From Schistosoma haematobium (taxonomy: Eukaryota > Platyhelminthes > Trematoda > Strigeidida > Schistosomatidae): a stretch of DNA of 64,000 nucleotides. The notes under the pieces were generated by a model. That model worked only from the letters and a program-made list of their open reading frames with translations, ran no database searches and was not told the DNA's origin. Every line of letters begins with the position of its first letter. The first letter of the stretch is position 1. Below are positions 48,877 through 59,240 of the stretch, piece by piece. A program made the translations under genes and the position numbers. The stretch is taken from NCBI RefSeq assembly GCF_000699445.3, contig NC_067199.1, forward strand, positions 33,092,902 to 33,156,901, given 5' to 3'.

Positions 48877-50194
48877 CTAAACCACATGACTTAGAACTGT
48901 ATACTCTTAACAAAGTTGATTAACTAGGTTAACAGTGTAGGGCTCAACCAAACATCTTACCTACACATACATATCCTGTAAAAAGTAGTACTATATTGAC
49001 TTAATTTCTGATTAGTATCCAGTTTATCGATTCGCTATAATTTTCGACTAAATTACAATACATCCCAAATGTTTCGAAACTTTAGGACGAATAGCTAGAC
49101 TATCCAACGTCTTTTCCTAATTTCCTTCTCAGTTGGCAGTTGGTTTGTTCTCTCCCACAATAGGTTGTTGCTGATGCTGTTCTGGTCAACGGATATTGAG
49201 TATCTTGTGTAAACTATTGTTTATAAACAGACAGTTCTGTCTGGATGTTTATATTGCAGATTGTAAAAGTTGTTTTAAATTCTCTATATGTTCCTTCAGT
49301 TGTAGGAATACTCTCCTACTTCATAACTGTAAAGAACACGATCTAAGTCACTTTCCTATTTTCATATGAATAAATACTAACATTGATAATGATAGTAGTA
49401 GAAAGTCATATCGATATCTTATACATTAATGAGCACTTGTCAATAGTGTTCAATGTATCAATACTATTCAGATTATAGAAAATTATATTGATATAAACAT
49501 GATAAAATTTATAAAACGATTGATTAAAAGTTAAACACAGCAGGTTATTTTTCATTGTTGTTTGTTGTTGTGATATGACCTCGATGGATATGTGATTTGA
49601 TGTAATAATGATAACTATTCATTCTAATCTGCATCATCACTAAGAGGGATCACTTTGGATTGTGTATGTTTATCAGAGTATTTAAAATATTGAACAGAAT
49701 CTATGCCTGTATGTATATGATTATATGGATATTATGTATGTATATAGATGTTTCTCGTTCATCATGTGTTTTCTCTCATCCTTCTTAATAGTGAATTCTG
49801 ATACATTGTACAATATAAAAATTGTATTTGGATTAATAATTTAGTAGTAAATGATATAATTAGATTATATGCTTATTGAAGTATAACATATACTTTGAAT
49901 GACATGATGATTCTATGTGTGGAGTATATGAGAGAAAATTGGTTCAATTTATGATTCAGAATTTTGATAAAGAATGTATCGACTATAGAGATTTGTGAAC
50001 TCAACTATTAGACCACACACTTGTTATATGTGAGGACAAGATAATACAATATTATTATAATTAAATAATTGTGATTAATGGGGGTTAAGAATATGAACTT
50101 TCAAACCATGATTCATACATATCACACCTAAAAGAAATATCTATATTTCTTAACTAGTATGAATAATATAAAAACTAAGAAACGGACAATTTTA

Positions 50195-50325
50195 AGCCAA
50201 CTTTTAAAACCTGGAAGCATTAGACGACTGTTTCGTACTAGTGTAGGGCTCCTCAGCAGTACGTATACACAGCCATGCACGCGGAAATCGAACACAAGAC
50301 CTTCGGTTTTACAGCTAGTATGAAT
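50195..50325 (-). mobile_element. tRNA-derived SINE, second family, degenerate
   Basis: The minus strand reads CTGCTGAGGAGCCC, TACACTAGTACGAAACAG, TCGTC and GCTTCCAGGTTT. The core CUGAGGA...GAAAC survives, but stems II and III are damaged. Confidence 0.6.
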
Positions 50326-50439
50326 AAAATCATTTAAAAACATAAGAACAAGCTGAAAATCAAAGGGATTTAAAATTATGATCAACTTTACTAATAGTAA
50401 GATACGGGGAGATTGTACTATTATATACAGTAAAAGTCA

Positions 50440-50670
50440 CAAACAATCTATTGAACGACCGAGTCGTTCTAGTATGAAACATCTCAGTAGCATGCATCCA
50501 TAATACTACATATGGCAATCGAACCGAGGTAAAGCGTCCACTAATGAAACTGAAAGTTTTTATTATGATTCCTGTATGTAGATTTGTCGATCTGCACTTC
50601 TGAAGTGTACTATACTAAAACGAAACAAACATCCAGTATTTCCAGTTTTCGAATGATGGTTCAGATAAGA
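50440..50670. mobile_element. Two further SINE remnants, opposed
   Basis: A minus-strand fragment (50440-50535) keeps CTACTGAGATGTTTCATACTAGAACGAC-like order. A plus-strand fragment (50565-50670) keeps CTTCTGAAGTG, CTATACTAAAACGAAAC and CCAGTATTTCCAG. Both belong to the second family and are too decayed to be ribozymes. Confidence 0.45.
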
Positions 50671-53164
50671 TCAGTTCATGGTGAAAACTTTAAAAAATAA
50701 TAAAAGTACTGAAGTTAATAACTACTAACCAAACATAGGTTGAGACAAAAAATCGTTTAAACCAAAGATTATAAGAAATTGAAATGAGTTTTTAATTTCC
50801 TTTGTTGATGTTAGGGAAGCTCGCTGTATAACCCACTGAAGTTTAAAGCAATAAATAACACTAGGTTCGAATGTTAGCGTGAACATCGATACATGCCTCC
50901 AAACGTTCAGTACGTGTGCGATACCTAACAATTTTCCGTTCATTTATTGAGTGGATACTGCAAATTAATGCTCCGGATTACACTTATTTTTGTCTTTTTC
51001 ATCCCGCAAGTTGGAATACTCTCCAGAATCCTATCCATAGAAGACATATTTAGATAGTTTAAGATAATTGAGATGAAATCCTCAGGTGGAAATTACATTC
51101 TTATATGCTGTTCGGATCTAATAAATGAACAGAAAAGTGCTTGAAAATGTTAAATAATACATTTTTTATTGAACCTTGATAAAGAACAGTTATCCTCATA
51201 CTATAAAATAGATAAATATTTAAGACGAATCTCAGAACATTTTATCATCTAAATGAATAGTTTTTAAATACAATAAATAAGGTGTCATTTGGTAAATAGA
51301 GATTTTTGTCACAAACAAATTGTATACAGAGTAACGGCAGTACTGTAGGGAAGGAGAACACAGGTGGTGGCAACCAAATGTACATGAACGCAAAATTACA
51401 GAATCTCCTAGTAAAATCTGAGAACCATACAGTAAATACCTTATTTGCAAAATATCAATCGATTGTCTCAGACTTCATTGTTCCTTCGTTTCCACACCAA
51501 TCATTCTCTGTTCTCGTTCTCTTTTCTTCTATCCCCTTAAGCTAATGTCTCCAGGCATTTCACTTTCGATTAATGATACATACTACTTATATCTACTGAC
51601 ATCAGTAGCACACACGCAATAGTAATACTAATGATAATAATAACATAAAAATAGTCAGCTTCATATGATTTTGAGATGAAACAGAAGCTTTGTAGCTCAG
51701 GTCGATAACTATTGATGGAATAATGTTCCTTAAGCTAGGTGGTTTATAATTGTGATTCCGTCATTGTTTATCTGGGCAACGTCATCAAAAGAGAGAATAA
51801 AAATCACGTTGGAAAGCAAACACTATCTATGTTCGTTTAAACTTGTTGCCCATAGGGTCATCATCTAGAATCATCAGCATTATATCGATGTACTACTCAA
51901 AATAGTAGGTTTAATTATTTTTTTTAAAACAGGTACTTTGGGCATTCATTCAGAAGAGTATGTGTGTGTAAATTCCAATTACTAATTTATTTATGATAAG
52001 TTATAATAAGTAGGATAGACATCTCATTAACAAAAAGACCGTCGATACACCCATTAGTACGCTTTAATATGTTTTTTTTCCCAAAGCAATACCATAGAGA
52101 AGAAAGAAATAGCCTTAACAACAACAAAATAGTACAATATGTTATGCACTGACGTGTTTTGCTTTATCATCCACATTTTAAGTAGCTTATTAATGTACTT
52201 TGTTATAAATTTTATCTTAACATATGTAGGCTAGACTAAACAAGCTCAATTATTCAAGATGAAATTACATTAGTATATCTGTTTTTTCCCTTTAGTATAT
52301 ATTTATGGTTTAGTTATATGTAAAAAAACGTAGAATGGGTTCATAAATGAAAAATCAGTGCGTTATTTACATTGAGGAGACTTAAGTGTTTAAATCGACC
52401 ATAGATGATAGGGAATCCGATGTTTGTGTGGCCAAAGTATTCAATTTTTATCTGTTCAGTTTCGTGTTCAAACTTCGACATATCTCTTTAAGTTTGGACA
52501 ATCGGGTAGTATCACTAGCCCTCATAATTAGTGTTCTTGAAGTACAAGAATCTAAATTTGTTATTTGAGTCTTTGATGTTTATATTAAAAATAAATTTAG
52601 AAAAATGAGTTCTGATTTAGTAATAACACATATGATGGACTTAGCGATTAATTTACTGTTCCCTGAAATATATTTATAGCAATTAGTCCCCTTTATAAAT
52701 TTCGATAGAACTCAACCTCCTCATTGTTGTATTGGAATATATTTGTTGTAGTCTAGAAAAAGGAGATATGTAATAGTGAATAAAATTTGGAAAGGGTTAC
52801 ACAGCAACATTTTAACCTAATAGTCATATAGTAATACAATAAAAGTCGTATCGTAAACGATATAGGAATTCCATTTTACCGCGTTATGCACTGTTCAGAG
52901 AATTACTAATCAGAAAATTTATAACAGACAATCGAACACCGATCATGACAGTTTTTTCTGTAAAGAAGTATAAAACGATCATTTTTGCGTAGCTCACACT
53001 GCTAAATCACCGAAATATAATCAGAGTTCACGTGAACAAAAATCTAGACACTTCTCAAGTAGTTACTTGCAGAATTCGCAATACTCCATTAGTGTGCAAC
53101 GATCAGCTATTATGGTCATCCGTTTCGGTCGTTTAATGTTTGAGTACAGAATCATAATAAGTGT

Positions 53165-53396
53165 ATTTCATTGACTTGACATGTATGATATCTAAAACTA
53201 CATTCAATCACGTTTGTATCTGGCACAATTAGTTCATGAACTAGAATTCAGATATTCTCCAATTAACCCAATCTAATCAGATGAGAGTTTTGTGTCTGTC
53301 AATATGCCCATGTATACTAGGTTACTAAAATACAATGGAATTTGTTTAAACTACTCGTTCAATTATCTCATACAAAGTTGCTTAGGTATGCATCTT
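53165..53396 (+). repeat. 235-bp dispersed repeat, inverted arm 2
   Basis: This is the partner of 48640-48876 in opposite orientation, 4.3 kb away. No coding potential and no obvious terminal repeats. Confidence 0.85.
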
Positions 53397-54500
53397 CGAT
53401 TATCAATAATTTACTTTGCTGACTGAATTCACTAGCTTATATTTAGTAAATGATGGCTGAAAATCTATCATGTTCAACCTTGGAATTGATACCTACAATG
53501 TCAGTATTTGTTTATATCACGGTTTAATTATGAGAGCACTACAAGTTTAATTTGCATATTGTGCGCTGTTTTTCAGCTGTATGCTACCAAGTAATTCCAT
53601 TTGTACTACATTGAGTTGTGTGTGTCTGTGATCTAATCATATTTATTACTGATATCATCCATAAAGACAATTTATTAACGTCAGGTATCCCAATATATGT
53701 CTTAAAAAAATTGATCGTTGGAATTGTAGCTATCGTCAGTTTTTCTCTCGTAGCTTTTAAATGTGTTGTTATGTGATGTTGATATTTGGATTTGGGAGAA
53801 TCAAGAAATATTTTAAAATGTGTAGTAAATGCGGTACATGTTTTAACTAGTTTTGTCACACTTTACTCATTAAAAAACTTCAAACAGAAAGGAACGCATA
53901 CATATTTATACTGAATCATTCATCAATGCTTTGTGATTAATTAATTTTTAATGGTTTGAGAAATGAAACAAATTAAATTGTTTGATTTCATGTGGTATAA
54001 AACACAGATATACACAAACACTAATCAGTTACAACTTGGTTTGAATCTAGTTAGATGTAGTTAATGATATCAAAATCCAGGACACTGTTGACGTCTTTTG
54101 AACCATATTATGTTCTCTACTCTTCTGTGCTTGTCACACACATGTAGACAAATGAGTAAAAAGATAACCTTTTCCCTTCCGATTTTTTCACAAAATCTAA
54201 ACAAAAACTCAACGTTGTTAAAGAATCAATACAATAAGGAAATAATAATAATAAAACAACACATTTATCGCTCCATTTCATTCATCATTATTTGCGTATG
54301 TAGTAAGTATACACACGGATAAATGTAAACTAATTAAACAATAACTATTAACATTTTAATCATAAATAGTGAACACAATAGAATCTCAAACAAGAGTGAA
54401 CAGGATCGAGAAAAAATTAAACATTGAACTATCCTGTAGAAACAAGATTTTTAACAAGTTATTATGTTTATTATTATCAATATAAACTTCAGAACAATAA

Positions 54501-54502
<2 letters not shown>

Positions 54503-54543
<41 letters not shown>
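54503..54543. repeat. (AT)n microsatellite
   Basis: About 41 bp of uninterrupted AT dinucleotide. Confidence 0.95.
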
Positions 54544-54544
<1 letters not shown>

Positions 54545-55109
54545 TACAACTGATAGAAACAAATATATATATCATTGAAGGGAGTTGTTTAAGATCAGTT
54601 GAGCACACAATGACATTGTATTCAAATAAAATAAAAAACATAACTTTAAACAGAACAGAAGATGATACTCTATAATTAATTAATACAATAGTTTGAAAAG
54701 AATACTTCATTGTTGAGTAAAGTACATTCCCATCCTAACTAGCAATTGTTAAATTAAAAAAGTATTTAAATTCTATTAATAATGTATGAAAGCTAATTCT
54801 GGATTAAAATGCTAAAGCATTATTTTTAACACACAAATATGAAACATTCCCTATCTACTGAATTAGGATAATTAGTAGTATGAAATGAGCACATTGATTA
54901 TTTTAAATGTTGACTCATGATTTCAACCAGTGAAATTTCTAAAAAATCTCCACAAAACCCAATTTGATAATAATAATCACCTGTTCACTAGTGACTGACT
55001 TCAGGAGACACTCCTGGAGTTCTAGTGAGAAGTCGTTACCAGTGGAGTTCAGCCAGGTCTGTTGTGAGATAGGGACTCACTGAAGACAATGGTGTACGGT
55101 GGTGCAACT

Positions 55110-55330
55110 TTGTGGATTGGTTGAAGTTAGACATTAACACCATTAGATGCTGGCTTAGTGGTCTAATGGTTAAGTGCTCGCGTGAGGAACCAGTAGGTTC
55201 TGGGTTCGAATCCCGCGGGTGTGAGATCGTGGATGCGGACTGCTGAGGAGTCCTATACCAGGACGAAGCGGCCGTCCAGTGCTTCCAGGTTTCCCATGGT
55301 AGTCTAGCCTCACTTGACTCATGGTTTCAA
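55110..55330 (+). mobile_element. tRNA-derived SINE, second family, best-preserved copy
   Basis: A box TGGCTTAGTGG (55151-55161) and B box GGTTCGAATCC (55203-55213) both fit the Pol III consensus exactly. At 55242-55276 the hammerhead reads CTGAGGA, a five-pair stem II (GTCCT...AGGAC), GAAG, CGGCC, GTC. ACTG before the core pairs with CAGT after the cleavage site as stem I. The only core-adjacent change is G for A at 15.1, which can still pair as G-U. The tail is GTGCTTCCAGGTTTCCCATG. Confidence 0.8.
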
Positions 55331-55849
55331 CCAGTGAATTTTATGCAATCGTTAATAATTAGGTTAATCAATCTATTAATTAAATATATTTAAATATTGT
55401 CTCTGTATCATACTGAATTAGATATTCATTGTTATTCGTTCCGCTTGATGTATTGTAAGATTGTTACATCATTATTCTGAAATTGAATATCAATATTTAA
55501 TGTCGTACAATCGGTAATATTCCAATTGGCTTATGTTAAATTTAAGAATGGGGAAAAACGTACTACTTACAAAATCAGTAAGAATTATGCATTAAGAAGA
55601 ATATTATCAGAATATAAATTAAAATGTAATATCTATTACTGATGAATTTCATCATTTAAAGTAAAAAATAAAGTAAAATTTGCAATTAGGACATTTGAAA
55701 TTTATAAATTAATATTTTCATGTCTTCACAAAATTTAGATTTTAATTCATAAACACAAGATGATCGAGTCAATATTAGATATAACGATGAGTAACATTGA
55801 ATATTTATTACGATGAAGTAATAATGAGAAATCATGGGAAATTTTCATT

Positions 55850-56101
55850 TGTTGGGTGGCGTCGATATGTATTTGTCGGCTATCTCGTGGTATCGAAAGT
55901 ATACCGAGATCGTGCTAGGTTACAAGTGTAGTTACTGAGCGTAACCGAATTCGTGCAAGGTAACAATCAACGGAAGAAAGTATGTATTTTGGTACAGTTA
56001 AACACACAAGTACGGTAAAACAATCAGTGGTACAATTGGTTATAATAATAATTGTTTCCATGACATCAATCACATTCTCTTGATAAATGTAGGTCACTAC
56101 A
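55850..56101 (-). mobile_element. Solo LTR, short variant, 252 bp
   Basis: The minus strand starts TGTAGTGACC and follows the 61.8-kb copy, but ends about 120 bp earlier in CCCAACA. CATT flanks both sides (55846-55849 and 56102-56105). It is therefore a TG...CA unit with its own 4-bp duplication, more easily explained as a shorter LTR subtype than as a truncation. Confidence 0.65.
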
Positions 56102-56316
56102 CATTCATCCCATAAATGAAATAGTATTGACAATTTTGACGATTGTGTCAATAAATAATAATTTCATTAAATGATAACTTCATTATTTGAAGAATTGGGT
56201 TCTGTATTTTATACGTGCAGTTTACAAAAAAGTCTGATTATTTGTATTTTTTGAATTGAAAATCCCTATGATCGAACAAAGATGTATCAGAGAAACAAAG
56301 AGTGAAATTTTTATGT

Positions 56317-56461
56317 TTTTGATGAAGTTTTGTTCACTGAGCTGGATGGTTTAGTCGTGGAGCTCGAATTGTTCTTCTGGACGATATCGTCAGCACAAAC
56401 TTCAGGTAGAAGAAGTTCTACGACTAAACCATCCAGCTCAGAAAACAAAACTCCATCAAAA
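56317..56461. repeat. Imperfect inverted repeat, 45-bp arms, 55-bp loop
   Basis: Arms at 56317-56361 and 56417-56461 are reverse complements at all but about four positions. The shared core is CTGAGCTGGATGGTTTAGTCGT. A transcript would form a long hairpin. No open frame explains it. Confidence 0.85.
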
Positions 56462-57572
56462 TCACTCCCCTGAGCTACAAATCTTCTCCACAATCTCGAA
56501 ATTTTTATGAGTTTGGAACTGTACTCGGTGAATTCTAAGTTTCGATTATTAGACTATTTCAGTGTTTATTGTGACCGATTGGTCTAATTATTCACTGTGA
56601 ATACATCCTATGTATTTACCGATTCATTAGTTCACTTATTTATTTTTTTTATTGCCTCCGTACAATCATTCTTTTTAGGGCATAGTATATTTCCAAGCTA
56701 GACATAAACTTCTGAAATGCTGAGCATAACAGGTTTGTAAGATTTTATTTAATGAGGTCGAAGGAAATTTAGGTCCCGAAGTATAATTGACACCGAGTGA
56801 CCTTACGAGGCCAATTTACGAAGTACGAGTTACTTATATTGTCAATAACTTTTATTACATATCATATATTTATAATTTTGTCATAGTAAGATATTCTACA
56901 CTAGAAGACTGTTCTGTTTTTTGTAAGAACGTCAGTTTGGTGTCAATGGAAAGAAAATGGAACGATTACATAGAATTTTAGTCGGATTTCCCATTTGTCA
57001 ATTAAAACTAAACTGGTGAATTTATTTTAAACTCATTATGGGTAAACATACTAGCTTAACTACATCGTGATTTATGAGACAAAGTTTTGGGTCCAATTCC
57101 TATCAAAAACATTAACAAATGCAGGTGCTGGCATTTAGTGAGAAACAGACAACTACTAGTCACCATTATGCAAATAAAATTAGAACAATCAAAGGTATCA
57201 GATTTTATATCATATGCACTTCATTCGGTAGACCTTAAATTTACGCTCTTAAAATCAAATTAACTGGTTCCATGTGATACTTGAGTTGGTATTTTTATAT
57301 TATCAGGTGAATCCACTATACATATTACTTTGTTAAGAAAATGGATCATACGGCGTCAGATCACAATTTAGTGGTGTAAAACTGAGTCATTTTAAAAATC
57401 CATCAACAAGCTAGTTTGTTGTCAAGGCATCAGATCGGATCAGAAACCAAATTGACCAATCAACATGCAACCACAAACTAAAATTGTTCAGTATTAGATT
57501 CCAGCCCTAATCGTTAATCCTTATTGGCTAAATACTTTAGGATTAATTTTTATTTTTAATTGGCTTAAATGC

Positions 57573-59085
57573 ATGCTTTTTCCCTTGAAAATATTTCAGT
57601 ATGCTTCCATCTTATTGGTTAGTATAACCATATATTACGATATGCAAATTTGGATATCGATAGTGATGCTGGACTTCCGCAGGACACCTTGCTATGACCT
57701 GTGGTCTACGCAGAAGTCTGAAGTCTTAGATGCAGATGTTGCGTATGTTGGTTGTGGTGAGTCTTGTCGCCATGATTTTTATTCGTTCGTTACTTCTGTG
57801 ATTCGAAACCAATAACACTAATTTGTTGTAGCCGGTTACATTCCATCCCTTTGTGACCCACTCTTGGATGGATTGAACAAGCTATCAATAAGCCCGGAGT
57901 CTCCAGATCGTCTTTCTGGTAGCGGATATCATATTGGAGATAACATTACGGCTGTTGTTCGTAGTCCAGATTCTCATGCCATGTACCCGAAGACAACTAA
58001 ATCAACACGTAAGTTCCTAACTTCCTCTACTATTTCCATTCGAAAATGTTTACTTAGTAGTCTTAGTACTAACCATCACATCTGTTTTCAGATCGCGATT
58101 TTGATACTGCTAGATTAAGTACATATGGTAGTTCATCAAACTGCATGGAGACTTTTGAGAAACTATGTGGACGTGGACACAGTACTCAATCTGGAACCCA
58201 GTTACCGAGATCAGATGGCATTTTCAATCGTAAGTATTTTACTTTAATACTGTATTCCTAGTTATTTGGAATTGCTACTATAGGATATTCTATTTTTGTA
58301 GATAGTCCTGTCGCTTGCGGTGATGTAAACAAGACTCTATTCACTAACAAAACCAACCAGTCGATTTCGGTTAGAAAAGTTGATTGCCCTCTTCTCTGTG
58401 AGAAGTATCCCGCAAATCCGGTTATCGATGGAGGTGGGTCTAATTTGGACGAGGCATCACGCCTCTAACCTTAAGACATATTTTCTTTATCGAACTGAGA
58501 CGAACCCTATTTACTCTTCCCTAACTTAGGTGCCTGGAATGACTTCCCGCTGCGCGATGCAATTGGGGCAGCTCTTGTTATACTTTCTAGTAAATCAAAA
58601 GCATCGGGATGTCGTCGAGTAATGTCCCGTTCTTCCCATAGAAATAAGAAGTGGGATCGTGAGACGTTAAAACTTCACTCTTGGTAAGGATGTGATTTGA
58701 CAAAGCTTCATTGTCCGCAGGTTTAACTCTTTTTGCCTGTTAGAAATGCCTGCTTCTCTGAAACAAATATTCCTGTCAGTTCGCAGAAAGTTGGAGGAAG
58801 ATTATGTTCTATGCGCATTTTGCCGGAACAATGGCGAGTTACCCGAAATATACATAACTCATGAAGTAAGTGATACTTTTTCCCTCGTGTACCTATTCAT
58901 TAGAAATGTTTTCATTACTATTGTACCGTTTACTATTTGTGGTCAATATTGGTTATTTTCAGGTTAGGGATCAAGATGGTCGGGTGACGTGTCCGGTGTT
59001 ACGTGTACTCTCATGTCCCAACTGCCATGCGACCGGTGATCATGCCCATACAATCAGATACTGCCCGTACCCTAGGCAACTTTAG
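57573..59085 (+). CDS. nanos: Nanos-family RNA-binding zinc-finger protein, seven exons
   Basis: Exons are 57573-57756, 57832-58008, 58092-58229, 58302-58433, 58530-58683, 58721-58865 and 58963-59085, with GT-AG introns and matching phases. Nanos proteins act with Pumilio in the cytoplasm to repress mRNAs and maintain germline or stem cells. The last 58 residues hold the diagnostic pair of CCHC fingers. Numbered from 57573, the first is C293-x2-C296-x12-H309-x10-C320 and the second C328-x2-C331-x7-H339-x4-C344, with FCRNNG, DGRV and [11 protein letters not shown]. An intron splits the first finger after His-Glu. The region before is Ser- and Asn-rich and not conserved, as usual. The start is unsure: ATGs at 57573, 57642 and 57666 are all in frame, and a hydrophobic stretch after 57573 would be odd for nanos, so 57666 (319 residues in all) is a better guess. 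Species can carry two nanos genes; which this is cannot be told. Confidence 0.92.
58684..58720 (+). other. 37-nt mini-intron in nanos
   Basis: GTAAGG to CGCAG. Using the later AG at 58742-58743 instead would break the reading frame, whereas the 37-nt intron joins TCT-TG to G and keeps the frame open. Very short introns near gene starts are known in schistosomes; this one lies late in the gene. Confidence 0.75.
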
Positions 59086-59214
59086 TTCTGTACTGACCTT
59101 TTAAACATCTGTTTTATTATTGTTTACGTATGATTGTCATTATGTTACTTTATTACTTAGATTTTTGACTTTATTTTTATACATCTTAATATGGATTTAT
59201 GCTTATTATGTCCT

Positions 59215-59220
59215 AATAAA
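59215..59220 (+). promoter_or_regulatory. Poly(A) signal of nanos
   Basis: AATAAA 130 bases after the stop codon, the first consensus signal downstream. Confidence 0.65.
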
Positions 59221-59240
59221 CTAAGTTATGTCCACTTGTG

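Larger units (their letters stand above)
47786..55109. other. Long non-coding stretch with scattered repeats
   Basis: No host exon could be supported. It holds the two arms of a 235-bp inverted repeat (48640 and 53165), a cluster of SINE remnants at 50.2-50.7 kb and an (AT)n tract at 54503, listed separately. Confidence 0.4.

Noticed and set aside
55141..55215. tRNA gene with perfect A and B boxes
   Set aside because: The arms do not pair as a tRNA and the layout is repeated in several SINE copies in the window.
57573..57665. Hydrophobic N-terminus of nanos as a signal peptide
   Set aside because: Nanos is cytoplasmic. The stretch is more likely 5'-UTR or intron, with the start at 57666 or another in-frame ATG.
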